From NCBI GenBank assembly GCA_001910725.1, contig MJGA01000004.1, positions 620,001 through 684,000 on the forward strand: a stretch of 64,000 nucleotides of DNA. Direction: 5' to 3'. Shown here one piece after another: positions 49,301 through 60,675 of the stretch. The position numbers were made by a program, and so were the translations under genes. The DNA is from Phanerodontia chrysosporium (taxonomy: Eukaryota > Basidiomycota > Agaricomycetes > Polyporales > Phanerochaetaceae). Below the pieces are notes generated by a model. It made no database searches. It was not told the DNA's origin and worked only from the letters and a program-made list of their open reading frames with translations. How positions within the stretch are numbered: position 1 is the first letter of the stretch; every line of letters begins with the position of its first letter.

Positions 49301-49737
49301 CCTGAGCATCGGGACCTGCGAGGCGAATGAGGTTATAACGATGCATACCCGACCATTCCAGTCACTCACTCACCTACGAACTGCAAGGTCATTTTCCCAC
49401 CTTCCCACATTGCCCATGACTTTCCCAAGCATGTCACGAGGTGAAGACTTGGTCCATCTGTCTGTCCCTTGTACGACCTTGTTTGGAGAACGAATGGGAC
49501 ATGGTTCGTGATGAGGCCGAGTGCGCGAAAGGGTGCAAAGAGGCGAGGCTCCTGCTTGGCGGGTTTTGATGCATGCTCGACGCGGACACGCTTGCGAGGT
49601 GGCGGGGATGGGTCCCTGCGCGCTCTGACTGCACGGCGGCGACCATGGCTCGGGGGTCGTTTTGGCGGACGCTGGGCCTCCTGCACGTCCAGCGGTCCAA
49701 AAGTTGAGCGTAAGCGCCCGCCGGTGCGTCCGCACAA
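46334..49737 (-). CDS. UTP21: U3 snoRNP protein Utp21 (WDR36)
   Basis: A tandem WD40-propeller protein of the small-subunit processome (UTP-B), needed for 18S rRNA maturation. Landmarks from the N-terminus: LFAPFRALGLITNHVPFVLQ, LHLVTCLGKSWAMWEGGKM, FGTQLLALTEDGKRMLVWDT, SGEISVYDVRMDERLL, ILASASANGHIALWDLNAGG, AVQWVPGQPLLVSSGEDNSV, LLTASRDRSLRC, VVRVVDIETRRIVRELGGF, FSPDARWLITTSLDSIIRTF and FLATSHVDSVGVYLWANRA. The C-terminal Utp21 domain begins TLLPRSRWQTLLNLEVITQR and ends SSLGTLGFVRDTI. Joins near 47400 and 46690 are canonical. I could not resolve the start: the frame of the first exon opens after a stop near 49775 without an ATG, so the 5' boundary is approximate. Confidence 0.92.
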
Positions 49738-49851
49738 ATTTGATGGGCGCCAAGCGTCATTTCGTCGTTGTCAATTCTGCTGACAAGCGCTTCTCGCCTT
49801 AGGCCGCCCCGGCCTTGGGACAGAAGGTTGACCACGACCTGCTTGCTCGAC

Positions 49852-50745
49852 ATGGACCCCGACGCACCACGCAACGTCGCCGTCGGCATCGCACTAACAT
49901 GCACGTTCGTCTTGTACGCAGTCTGTACTTGGACATGGCTCTGACCCGCCTTGGACCCACCAGCCGGCACCACAGCATTCATTGGTAGCGTGTATGGCGC
50001 GTTCAAGGGCTACAACGTCTATACCATCGCCACTGCGACGGCTCTGAACACTGCGATTGCTTCAGCTACCTTCTTCAGTGCGTAATATCGTCGCTCTGTA
50101 CGGCGTCATGTTCTCATTCGTATGCAGGCATACGTGAATATGTTGTCAGTCCGCTCCTGCTCTCCGGGGTCTCTTCGGGTCAGTTCCTTCGACGGCGACA
50201 AGAGATAGAAGACAAGAAAGGGAAAAACCTTGAACGTTCTGAAACCCTCAGCTGGTCAGAAATGCGGCTACACAAGCTCCCGGACACTGCGCTCAGCAGT
50301 GCTCTCTCAGGTGGTATCCTCAATGCCTGGAAGCGTACGCGATACTGCCTCTTCTCCACGGATTTTCACTGACGCTATCCGTTCAGGTGGCCCTGCAGGC
50401 ATAATGCCAGGTGTAGTCACCGCTTCTGTACTCTGCTCACTGCTCCAGCTGGGGTATAATGAGCTTGGTGTCATGCGGATAAAATACGTCTCTCGCAAGA
50501 TTGACGAGACACACCGACCCATAGAGGCCAAACCGGAAGTGATGACGCTCCCTCCAGAACCCTCGAAGCCGATATTGCAGCGGGTTTTCGAGTGGATGGG
50601 CATGCCCAAGATCTCGGACGAGGAGTATTTGAAGAAGCTATACGCGAAGCGGGCAGATGTGCTGAGGAGGATTGCTCAAATCGAAGCAGAACGGGCACAA
50701 AGTAATGCTCATGTCACGGAGGAGAAACCAAGCTCTTCATCATAA
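49852..50745 (+). CDS. Tim17/Tim22-like multi-pass membrane protein
   Basis: A conserved fungal membrane protein of uncertain role. Exons give AFIGSVYGAFKGYNVYTIAT, NTAIASATFF, IREYVVSPLLLSG, LPDTALSSALSGGILNAWKR, GPAGIMPGVVTASVLCSLLQ and LGYNELGVMRIKYVSRK. A charged C-terminal tail with MGMPKISDEEYLKKLYAKRA follows. Gly-rich hydrophobic segments and the GG-N-W-x-R-G block are reminiscent of the Tim17/22/23 superfamily. The start is provisional: an ATG at 49852 (MDPDAPRNVAVGIALT) lies upstream, but I could not find a splice that joins it in frame, because an in-frame TGA lies just before TAFIGSV. The gene is head-to-head with UTP21. Confidence 0.55.
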
Positions 50746-50765
50746 TACACGCATACTCTTTTTGT

Positions 50766-52172
50766 TTATAGGGACAATTGTGACATCTGCTCTATTAGAA
50801 CACCTCCATCTGGAAGACTCCAAACTTCCAGTGAGCCTCGTCCATCTTTGAGGATCCCGCCGACAACCAGGTGCGTGCCTGAGAGGGCGATCCCATTAAC
50901 TTTCGCTAAACTTCTGACTTCCGCCGTCCACGAAGTGTTGATCTGCAGGGCTTGTTTGTCGTCGTAAGATAGGTCATGTTGAGCGAGCTTTCCCAGTAAT
51001 GTACTTGTCAGGAGTGATGCACCGTCAGAGGTGAAGGCCCTTGGGGTACGACACGTCAGTGGACGCAGGGTGCGCAGGGCAAGCGCAGGCACGTACGAGC
51101 TAACCACAGGCCCGTCGGCGACTTGCACGAAGGTCCCGTCTTGCTCCTTCAGACCCTGCCACTTTCTGCTTCGTTTCTTCTTGTCCTGAGATGGCACATT
51201 CTTATCTCCGCCGCTCCCCAGCCATAGTCTGCCGTCCGCAGTAGCGGCTGCGACGAGTCCACTCGGTGAGATTGATACCGACAGGATGAATGGTGGCGAA
51301 AGAGAGATTCCAGACGTCGGTGGGGCCGAAGCTGCAGCGAAGTGTCAGTCGGCTCGTATTGCGATGACTGAAGTATTAACGGCGCGTACCAATGTCAAAC
51401 CGGGATAAGACGATATTTTGTTTGTAGTCGAAGTGGATCAAGGCAGAGTCGAAGCCTCCGCTCAATATTTCGCTTGACCTATCTGGGATGAACTTGACTG
51501 AGGACGCGATCTGCGTAGGCCGGTCAATACATGTCGGTCTTTCGATGAGTGAGACGTACGTTTGTGTGAGTGGTTCTCATCCTCGTGATGGATTGACTAG
51601 AGAGCTCAACGGTGCCTACGGTACCACCGTCGGTACTGAACGCGAGAATCTTCGTAGAATCGTTGATGCTAAGCTACCTAGGCACCATTAGCCGCGATGC
51701 AGAGTGTTGAATAAGTATGCTAACCTCGTTGATTACATCCTCATCGTCTTCTCCTAACTTTATGTGCCGCGTCGCGTCGCCTGGCTGCAGGACAAGCTTG
51801 GGTCCGCAAGATCGAAGAGGTAGGCCTGGGTTTGACGCTTTGAACCCGACGCGTCGTAGTAGTTCATGAGACACACGTACTGTCGCTCCACTCGCAACCC
51901 ACAGGTTGGCACGGTCAGCTGATTTGGGCTGCACCCAGCAGACTGACGCGACATCTTGGCTCAGTCCACGGATAGCCTTGGCGACTCTCGTGGAGGGGAG
52001 CTGGTAGATCCGCACACTTCCATCGTCTGCTCTAGGTCATCAATGGACATGTGTGCTCGTATATAATGAGTGACCCACCCGATCCAGCAGCGAGTTCTCC
52101 AGACTGGCTAAACGACACAGTGGAGACCGCTGCAGGCGTTCCCAGCTCAAATTGATACGCGTAACCTGGCAT
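50766..52172 (-). CDS. WD40 repeat protein, WDR53-like
   Basis: A single seven-bladed propeller is likely. The start is MPGYAYQFELGTPAAVSTVS, then DDGSVRIYQLPSTRVAKAIR, DVASVCWVQPKSADRANLWV, LVLQPGDATRHIKLGEDDED, STKILAFSTDGGTVGTVELS, LSGGFDSALIHFDYKQNIVL and SISPSGLVAAATADGRLWLG. A lysine-rich loop (SQDKKKRSRKWQGLKEQ) precedes the last blades, and the gene ends VLIEQMSQLSL. Several introns were joined by eye; that at about 51670-51730 is supported by a branch-point-like CTAAT and clean frames. Human WDR53 is a probable DDB1-CUL4 adaptor, but that role is only suggested here. Confidence 0.68.
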
Positions 52173-52503
52173 GGGGGATGTGGCTGCAAAGCGCGCTGGT
52201 GTTGATTATATATTCTGAGAGTAAGCCGCACGAACTAACGTCGCACACGAGCGCGGATGTGTTGGATGGTACAAGAGTTTGGAGACTGATCGCGGGTAGG
52301 AGCAAGAGAGGTGGGGATGACTTCACAGGAACGCGTCTGCCGGACGTGTATCACAAGCGCCCAACTAGTCTATCCATCCGCGAGCGTCGATAGGAGATGG
52401 CTGCTCTCTCTCTCTCGAACCTTTCCTCTTCTCTTCTGCAATCACTCTGGCATTGTTGTCGCGCTATTCGTGCATCTGAGAATTGTGCTGTCTCTGAGGA
52501 AAT

Positions 52504-54599
52504 ATGGCAACGAAGTTTGCGCCGAATACTGTCGAGGAGCTGAAGGAGCTGCTCAAGAATGACGCGAAGGTCAAGGTCGCAGGTGCGTTATATCTCGTCA
52601 CAGATTCGCTTGCATACGAACACCTTGTTCAGGCGTCGACGGTCAGTAATACATTTCAGCGCTCCAGTCTTGCCGCTCACTGAGGCGTGTATGTATAGTC
52701 GACGGTGTCCTGCGGGGCAAGTACATGGTGCGCGACTTCTGCGCTACACCCCTATACATGATGCTTATCTCCCTGACGGTATCAGTCTAAAGACAAGTTC
52801 CTCAGCGCAGTGACTGGGGGTGGCTTTGGATTCTGCAGCGTTATCTTGTACGTGCCTCCGCTCTCGTTTCACCATGCTCAGCTGACCGCCGTGAATCTCC
52901 TCTTACGCACTGCAGCGGCTGGGATATGCACGATTTCGTGTACCCGAATGAACTCCTAATCTCCAACCGTGCAAATGGTTACAAGGACCTTCTCGCCCAG
53001 ATCGACCTCGCGACCTACCGCCGCATCCCTTGGGAGAACGACGTTCCGTTCTTCCTCGTATCCTTCCTCGATCCAGATACCAAGGAGCCGATATGCGCAG
53101 ACCCACGGGGTGTACTTAAGAAAGTCGTAGATCGAGCGGCAAGCAAAGGGTTCCAATGCTACGCGGGCTGTGAATACGAGGTAGGTCCTCGTTAACCAGC
53201 AGCAGACGGTTCTGACAGTCCTGCATGACAGTACTTCCAATTCAAGGGTACGCTCCCATTCTGCTCTATCATATAGGTCTAATCTGGTGGTGTAGAGACG
53301 CCCCAGAGCGCAGCAGACAAGAAGTTCACCAATCTGCAGCCGCTCACTTCGGGCAGTAAGTAATCTACTCCGTCACTGTGTCTAGTTCTGATCGTTCGTA
53401 GTGCACGGTTATTCGCTCTTGCGCACACAGCTTAACAACTCGTACTTCAACGATATCTTCGACGAAACTGCGAAATTCGAGGTTTCAGTGGAGGGTCATC
53501 ACACGGAAACAGGCCCTGGGGTCTACGAAACCGCTCTGGCGTATACCAGTGCCTTGCGCATGGCAGATAACGCGCAGCTCTTCAAGTTTGCGGCGAAGAG
53601 CATCGGCATGAAGCATGGCGTAATACCCAGCTTCATGGCTAAGCCTTGGGGTAACGTCAGTCACTTCGTTATTTGGTATGTATGCCCTTCACTGACGGCC
53701 TCTTACAGCTGCCTGGATGCAGCGGGTAAGAACTGGAGTTCATTCCAGCCGGTCATCGAACATTGACGTGTTGGTCCAGACATATCCATGTATCTTTGAG
53801 GGACGCGAACGGCAAGCCTGTTTTCGCAGTCTCTGAGTCGGAATTAAAGTCCGGCAGACCGGGCGCTGCAAATGAGGAAACGAAGTTCATAAGCCAGGAG
53901 GCCGAGTGGTTCTTGGCTGGTATACTTGACGGCCTCCCTGATAGTACGTAGATTCTCGCATTCAACTGGTAGTTCTAGTTGCTCATATGCCTGTCGCAGT
54001 CATGCCCATGGTAAGCAGCACGTTTGTACTCACACAGAACCGGCAGTCTCAGCTTCTTCTCTAGCTAGTGCCAACGATCAACGGCTACAAGCGTCTCGTC
54101 GGGGGTGAGGCTTTCTGGGCCCCGAACGCCGTGACTTATGGCTATGACTCGCGCGCGGCCTCTATTCGTATCATCTCCCCGCCGTCCGTGCCGCCCGCGG
54201 CAACTCGCTTCGAAGTTCGAGTGCCAGGCGCGGACATGAACCCGTACTTCGCTCTCTCTGCCATCTTTGCCCTCGGCCTGAGGGGATTGAGAAGAAGTTG
54301 AGCTTGCCGGGCCCTCCGATCAGCCAGCTGAAGCCGGAAGACCGTAAGACGGGCAAGGTGCAGATGCTTCCCATCTCGCTTGAGGCTGCCACGGAGCGGA
54401 TGATGCGGAAGGATAGTGTGGCGCGTGAAGAGAGCGTGTTCGGGGACAATTTCGTGGACCACTTCGGCGGGACAAGGCAGCACGAGGTCAAACTCTGGAA
54501 TGAAGCGGTGACTAACTGGGAAGGTGAGTGCTCTCCTGAGCCTACCAAACTGTCGCTGACATTCGACATGCAGTGGAGAGGTATCTAGAGCTAGCCTAG
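52504..54599 (+). CDS. Glutamine synthetase type I-like protein
   Basis: Predicted to join an amine to glutamate using ATP; bacterial-type GS folds in fungi often act on amines other than ammonia. Exons give MATKFAPNTVEELKELLKND, VDVDGVLRGKYM, FGFCSVIFGWDMHDFVYPNE, PRGVLKKVVDRAASKGFQCY and AGCEYEYFQFKE (metal site E-x-E). Next come FEVSVEGHHTETGPGVYETA, GVIPSFMAKPWGN, LPGCSGHIHVSLRDANG (GSGxHxH-like), VPTINGYKRLVGGEAFWAPN and RVPGADMNPYFALSAIFALG. The C-terminus runs KKLSLPGPPISQLKPE to WEVERYLELA. The join near 52633-52641 uses a nine-base exon. One base is missing in the G run 54282-54285: five Gs restore LRGIEKKLSLPG. The gene lies 331 bases from the divergent WDR53-like start. Confidence 0.92.
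52633..52641 (+). other. Nine-base microexon of the glutamine synthetase gene
   Basis: The bases GCGTCGACG lie between a CAG acceptor and a GTCAGT donor. They are needed to give the conserved AGVDVDGVLRGK reading; skipping them keeps frame but removes three residues of that block. Confidence 0.7.
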
Positions 54600-55181
54600 A
54601 GCCAAGTGAATACCAGAAGGACGTGGATTTGTACTTATACGGTTGGCAATCTTTGAGGAATCGCACCTCTTTGCATCATGGCTTACTGTTCGGACGATGC
54701 GACAAGTGTGAAGGCTGCCTTTGGGAAGGCGACTGCCCCGCTAGATGCAATGGCGGCGGCGGCTATCGTCAATGTGTTACTCCGGTGACATTCCATCTAC
54801 AACACTGATAAGTGAGAACGCGATGCCATAGGTGAGTGATCCAGATACGCTCACTGTCGCAGACACTAATACCAGAGTTACAGAATATACTGCGCGCTTT
54901 GGAACTTCGATACATAGGCATAGTTGGAGTGTGCAATGGATCAAGAGGTATTGTGCGCATTCAATCGACGTACAGGCGTAGAACTACTCCTACAACTCGA
55001 GCGTCACGCATCGTAGCGTGCACGCCAATGCCCACAGCCTCCGGATCTGGAAGATACGAAGCTGTTGGTAATGCCACGCACGAATTGTATGACGTACTGC
55101 GCATTTCGGGCCATATATATGTGTGTATACTCCGACCAAACCTTCGCCTGTTGCCCGTCGCCAGGAAAGCACACACTCCAC
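54600..55181. other. Intergenic region upstream of the DUF6534 gene
   Basis: About 580 bases. A short alanine-rich frame from 54679 (MAYCSDDATSVKAAFGKATA) ends at a stop or donor near 54780. It could be an alternative first exon or a small separate gene; I cannot decide. Confidence 0.35.
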
Positions 55182-57228
55182 ATGGCCATCCTCCATAGCA
55201 CGCTCGGCGCCGTTGTTCTCGGTGTCCTGATGGCAACTCTGTATGTCTACAAACATCTTGTCGCACGGCTTGGAAGGCTCACTGCGCTGCCCATCAACTC
55301 ACAGATTATTTGGCGTGTTCTGTTTACAGTGTTCTACATTTTTGCAAAATTGCAAGACCGAAAGCAAGCTCTTGAGATACTCGGTAAGTGCCGTGTACAA
55401 TGAGCCATCGCCGTTTCAGCCGAGACTGACAGGTAGAATTCAGGTTATCGCACTCTGGTTTGTCGTTCTGCTGGCACAGTCGAATAAGTAGCATTCCCTC
55501 ATCCAAACGCGCAGGTTGCTGGAAACAATTCATACAGCATTGATGTGGCACATGGTTTACTTGTGAGTGCTTTCGATGACATCTTTCGTTTGCCTTGCAC
55601 GTTGATCAATGTTTAGCTACGCCGTGATTCATTTTGCAGATCCCAGGGTGCCGTTTGGATTGCCGATACCATGGTGGGACCGTTTTTCCGTCATCATGCT
55701 GCTTAATGCTAATAGGCGTGGCCACCACAGGAGTGCATCGGCAAGCATCGGTCTATTCGCTCCATGACTCGAAGCTGACGCATATAACCTGGTGTCAAGG
55801 AGGCTTTTCTATGCGTTACGGTTAGTGCAGACATGCAAATAAGTTATCAGCTGACCTCACACAAAGCGCAGAGCTGCATGGTAGTGCTGGTTGACGGGTG
55901 TGTATATGGTTACTATGTTTTATGTATCGGACTCACGCTTGTGCTTGCTATGTCACTAGGTGGTACTCTTATCGTGTATGGATTTGTGAGTTTTGGACCC
56001 CATCCTACAGCCCGCTACTGAGACATCAAGCCACAGTGAGTGGTCGTAGCCGGCTTGTTGTTTACCCATTGGTAAGCCACACCGTTCCTATGAAAACCTA
56101 TTGAACATGTGCATTCATCGGTTTCGCGTCAGCTCGGATTAATATGTGCCTTTGTCGGTGTGTCAGATGCTCGCTTCATGACGATACATTGACTCGAGCA
56201 AACGGCAGGTGTAGGGACAGGTAAGTTTGCACTCTGGCATATGCCATCCATTGCTCATCCGCCTGAATCGCTGCAAGTTGCGTTTGTCCAGCTGTCAGCC
56301 CATTTCGTGGATTGCTATATACGAGTTGCTGACTTCTCATCACAAGCTTGAAAAATTCCTCTTGGAGAACTGTCCACGAGCATGAGGTTTGCCCAGCGAC
56401 TGGCATGCCACCGCGAAACGCGCTGAATCCTCATCTATATAGGGAGTTTTTATTTCCGCTCTTACACTCAGCGCTGCGGTGGATGTCTATATCACGACAT
56501 CGCTGCTGATTCTCCTGTACAGAAGTCGCAAAGAGATAACGCCTCGGTACGCCTGTTCGTCTCTCAACCATCATATATAATTCTTACCCCTCAGAAGTGG
56601 CCTCTCTATGCTCAATAGGATTGTCATATACGTAGTCGGCGCAGGAACCGTGACAAGGTTCGTAGGACAGCAAGGCATATGTCTGACAACCCATGCTCAC
56701 AGAATATTGCGGCGCAAACCAGCGTTCTCGCAGTCAGCGAGATTCTAGTTGTCAGTGGTCCGTCAGGTCATCCGGAGTGCCATTGCTTAGACTACCGCAG
56801 TTATCTACCGCACCCGACACACTTGAATATTACGGAAGTAAGTGACACAGCCCCGGCTATACATGAGCATAGCTAATTAGTCTGTAGTATTTTGTGTCTT
56901 TGGCGAAGGTACGTACACTCTCCTAGCATTTATATGGAGTCGCAGACTCTCAGGTAAAATTCTAGCCTACGGGAACTCATTGTTGGCCTGGTGAGTGCAT
57001 ACAACAGTTCGCCACCCTGTCTTCACTGTTACATAGCCTATTTTGTGATATAGGCTCAACGCCCGGGACCACCTACGCCCCAAACCTGAGTCACCGATTC
57101 TTCCAACAATCCGGGTTACCCAACACGCGAAGCCCCACGTCGATGTAACGTCCAGCGAAGATCCGGCCACGTTGTTGACCAGTGAGACTACCTCGGCAGC
57201 GTTATCTGATATTGGGAAACGTAAGTGA
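55182..57228 (+). CDS. DUF6534-type basidiomycete seven-helix membrane protein
   Basis: Agaricomycetes carry many such membrane proteins of unknown role. The start MAILHSTLGAVVLGVLMATL matches the usual first helix and continues as LFGVFCLQCSTFLQNCKTES, then VIALW, RLLETIHTALMWHMVY and YAVIHFADP. Later exons give AAVDVYITTSLLILLYRSRK and SMLNRIVIYVVGAGTVT, typical of the DUF6534 domain. The C-terminal tail begins LNARDHLRPKPESPILPT and ends SALSDIGKRK. The middle (about 55680-56440) contains hydrophobic pieces, but I could not fix every exon. Eight or more introns are likely. Base composition is clearly lower in GC than in neighbouring genes. Confidence 0.7.
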
Positions 57229-57455
57229 ATTCTGCGTACTCCTCATGTTGAACGCTATCGTTGTAGCAGATTGGCAGGAGACTTGCGATAATCATTGGAA
57301 ACCTACCAACTATTTTTTCCCTATCAAGAATGAGTGCTCCGAAAGTAAGGCACGCAGACAGAGTGTGGAGAAAGGTCTATAGGAAGAACAGCTCTGTACA
57401 TTTAGCATTATAACCCTCTATCACCACAACGAAGGCCGACGCGAACCCGAGATAA

Positions 57456-57479
57456 CGGGCACACTAGCTAGTGTGCCCG
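57456..57479. repeat. Perfect 24-bp palindrome between convergent genes
   Basis: The half-site CGGGCACACTAG is followed directly by its exact reverse complement. It lies between the 3' ends of the DUF6534 gene (plus) and the F-box gene (minus). It could form a hairpin in either transcript or be a protein-binding site. Confidence 0.9.
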
Positions 57480-57583
57480 ACCCATATTAGCACCATCTTA
57501 CGGACGAACCCAATAGATATCACATCGGCAGCACCAGGCTACCAAACCCAAAAGCAATGTAAAGATGTTCCAAAATGCGCAGT

Positions 57584-58860
57584 CTAGATGCAAGACACTC
57601 GCAAGGTGCCTCTGCTCTTGAACCCGGGAAGGCGCTCGATGATGGCATTCCGGATGTCGTCCTCGACCTTGCTCCCGCGCGTGCACGAATCGCAGCTCAC
57701 GTAGAAGCGGACGGTGAGGCCGCTGAACTCGCGCTTCGACAGCTCGGCGTCGATGTGCGACCAGTCGAGGCCGTCGAGCCCCTTGGCGTCTGGGGTCTCG
57801 AGCTCGAACGTGATCTCGCGCAGGAAGGGGGACTGCAGGTCGGCCAGCATGAGCGTGACCCACGGGAAGAGGTGGCTCGAGAGGAACGTCCGCGAGCTGT
57901 CGACTGTGACGTCCAGCCCGCCGAAGGAGAGCGAGCGCAGAGATGTGTTGTGGATCAGGCTGACATGGTTGTGTAGGACGGCTGCAGGTGTAATCAGTGC
58001 CATGTCCGAACGGTGATTGAGATCGCACTCACTCTCTTCCGCTATGCCAGATGGGAACTCAACTTGTAGACGTTCGAGCGAGGAGCCACTTGCCTGAAGG
58101 AGGTCGCCCAAGGCCTTCGTGCTGTCTAACTCTCTCCAGCACAGCTGGATAGTCCGAAGCTTCTGCTCCGATGGGTGACTGAGGATCCACTCCGTGACCA
58201 GGTCGGGGAGGACCTCGGATCCAGAAACAGGTAGCTCAGGTGCATCTTGTCGCCTTCTTGTGAGACTGACCGCGAGATCAACTCTGCTGTGGATGCCGGT
58301 GCTGCCGGAGTGGTGGACTCGAAGTCCCACGAAACGGCGTGGAAGTAGAGCTCCTCAAGGTCCGGGAACGCGTCGAGGAACTCTAGCACGTCGCCCGACG
58401 CGTGAAAGCGTACCTCAAAGAGTAAAAGCGTCTTGACGCCCCTGAAGACGGCCTTGTACGCGTCCCGTGTGCTCTGTGCGAGAGACGTCCAGCGCAGGCG
58501 GCTAAGCGCGAGTGTGTTCACCCGGCCGTGCTGCCCCAGTCTGCGCGCTATCTCAGCCGAAGCGTTCACCCACGCGTCGTCTTCGATTCCCCGGTTGTCC
58601 GCACCAACGCCAGCGTACTGCGCGCTGATAGTGAGCTTCCGGACGCAGCGGGCGATGGCAGGGCTGTTCTCGAGCAATGTCGAGAACTGGGAGCACGCCG
58701 CCTCGGAAGACAGCCGGACGGTGCGGAAAATGTGGAGGCGGGTCGTAGGAACCCAGGAGCGGCAGACTAGGCTGCAGGTCCTCAAAGTCTTGATATCGTC
58801 CCAGAGGTGGTCAAGAGTCTCATCGAAGAGCTCTGGTGGCAGAGATGGTCCTGAAGGCAT
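57584..58860 (-). CDS. F-box protein (basidiomycete type), one frame break
   Basis: Presumed substrate adaptor of an SCF ubiquitin ligase. The N-terminus carries the F-box: LPPELFDETLDHLWDDIKTL, RTCSLVCRSWVPTTRLHIFR. The rest is a weakly repetitive leucine-rich region typical of the fungal expansions (LLLFEVRFHASGDVLEFLDA, FPDLEELYFHAVSWDF). The frame changes near 58213-58214: DPR is followed by VLPDLVTEWILSHPSEQK only if one more base is present (CCGAGGGTCC instead of CCGAGGTCC). One intron at about 57975-58040 has canonical ends. The C-terminus reads LPGFKSRGTLRVSCI. The target is unknown. Confidence 0.83.
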
Positions 58861-59160
58861 CTGCGAGGGTCGTTAATTAGCTCGATACACAACAGAGAGG
58901 GGTTTAGTTGAGGTCGTACCTTCTCCTCGTCGACCTCTAAGCCAGGCTCGTCGTCCCGCGAGCGTGTGTTGGTGGGAGATAGCCAAGAAGTGACTCCGGT
59001 CAGACTCCGGGGTTTTGTTGCAGGTGGCCGTTTTGGGACCAGTGTCTTTCGGCATCAAAATTGATTGATCAGATCGAGATCGCCAGACTCCTGCGTAGTC
59101 GCCCGCGGCCGCTCTTGGTTCACTCCCGCTCATTCTGTTTGGTTCACCGCGACTTCGACC

Positions 59161-60122
59161 ATGTCCCAGCCGCCAATACTACGCCCGCTTACTCTCTCAT
59201 TGCGCACGACATGCGTCTCATCTAGAGGCTCGCTCAGTCTGCAGGGCTCTGCCAGCCTACGTTTTGTGCGCTGCAGGTCGAACAAAGCCGCAAAAGGCTC
59301 GGCGAAGGCTACGCACCACCCGACCACCGCAAGCGAAGCGGAGGTCGCACTCAAGCACGCAGAGAAGGGCGGAGTGACGGAAGTTGAGAAGGAGATCCTT
59401 ACCTGGCCTGAATATCTGTCCATTCGGAAGAGCAAGCGGCGATGGGAGACGGTGCGTAAGCCTCTGGTTCCCTGCGTGTCCATTGACCAACTTCCTTCAC
59501 ACGCAGGCAATGTCGATACCTCTCACCTTCCTCGGTTTCGCCGGAGGAGTTATGTTCTTTGGCGAAATGCAGATGGACCCTACGAAGCCTATTTTTGTAC
59601 GTACTCACCGCTCGTGTCTACGTGCGCATCCTGTACTCATTGATTCATTAGAACCTTGACCCCATGATCGTGTATGGCGCCGGCACACTGGCCTGCGCAG
59701 GTGCGTGAAGTACGTCCAATCCTCTGGATGAGCTGACGTGTGTTGTTCCAGGATTCGGTTATCTCCTTGGCCCAATGATTGGTTCAGCAGTATGGCGGAT
59801 GAGCCATCGCAGGGCCATGCACCTCATCGAGGCAAAAGACCGGGAGTTCCACAAGCATATTGTCAAGAATCGCGTAGACCCGACTGCTCAAAGCGCGACA
59901 AATCCCGTGCCTGACTTCTATGGTGAGCGATACGCGAATTGTCCGGGTTTGGTCCTTACCTCTGGACGCTTCCGCAGGCGAAAAGATCGGCTCGCTGCAC
60001 GAGTACAGACAGGTTCGTTACGGATTGAATGGTATTCGCGTGAGGCCTGAATTGACATGTTTCTTCAGTGGCTCCGCGATCAAGCCAGGTACAAGCGCAA
60101 GGCTCTTCTCCCGGAAGACTGA
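59161..60122 (+). CDS. PAM17: Presequence translocase-associated motor subunit Pam17
   Basis: An inner-membrane subunit of the TIM23 import motor. The N-terminus (MSQPPILRPLTLSLRTTCVS) is a likely targeting sequence. The conserved core reads LTWPEYLSIRKSKRRWETAM, SIPLTFLGFAGGVMFFGEMQ, FNLDPMIVYGAGTLACAGFG and YLLGPMIGSAVWRMSHRRAM, giving two membrane segments. The tail gives [39 protein letters not shown] and ends KRKALLPED. Five introns are needed, all canonical, and the length of about 225 residues is normal. Confidence 0.94.
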
Positions 60123-60675
60123 TCTGCCTTCTGCCAGTTGCCCGTGTGGTGTTCATCGCATCAGCGCGTTCCCCAGAATTATCCACTGCTTTCGAGTCTC
60201 CGTTGCTTACGGCAGCGTGTCGTTAGTCTCCATCGGTTCTACTCGGTGTAGGTACGTTCGACCGAAATGGAGTATCGTTTTAAAGCATATTCCTTGGTCC
60301 CCTGTCGGAAAAACGGATTTGTAGATGCAAGTGCGCATACTCGAAGGCTTTAGTCCCTCTGGTTGCTTCAAGGACACCCCTGCATACGGTCGATGGCGCA
60401 GGGTTGATACACACAAGATGTTGGCCTGGATGAGTACGAGAAGACAGAGACGACCGAGGCTCGTCGTGTGCCACGCGCGTCAATTGACGTGTGGCGGTCT
60501 GGTGTGGCATGGGATGAGGTGCAGTGGTGCGTGTGACGTCATGCGCTCTAGCAAGACGCAGCACGGCCGTCACTACATAAACCAACAGTTCAACGCGACA
60601 GGGTCAACTCACACACCTTTGCACGACGACGACGACGACGAGCTCACTGTCCGACACGACGCGCTAAACCCAACC
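60123..60675. other. Intergenic region between PAM17 and the TMEM69-like gene
   Basis: About 550 bases between two genes on the same strand. Open frames continue into it, but they carry no recognisable sequence. It should contain the promoter of the downstream gene; ACATAAACC near 60576 is the only A/T-rich element of note. Confidence 0.4.
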
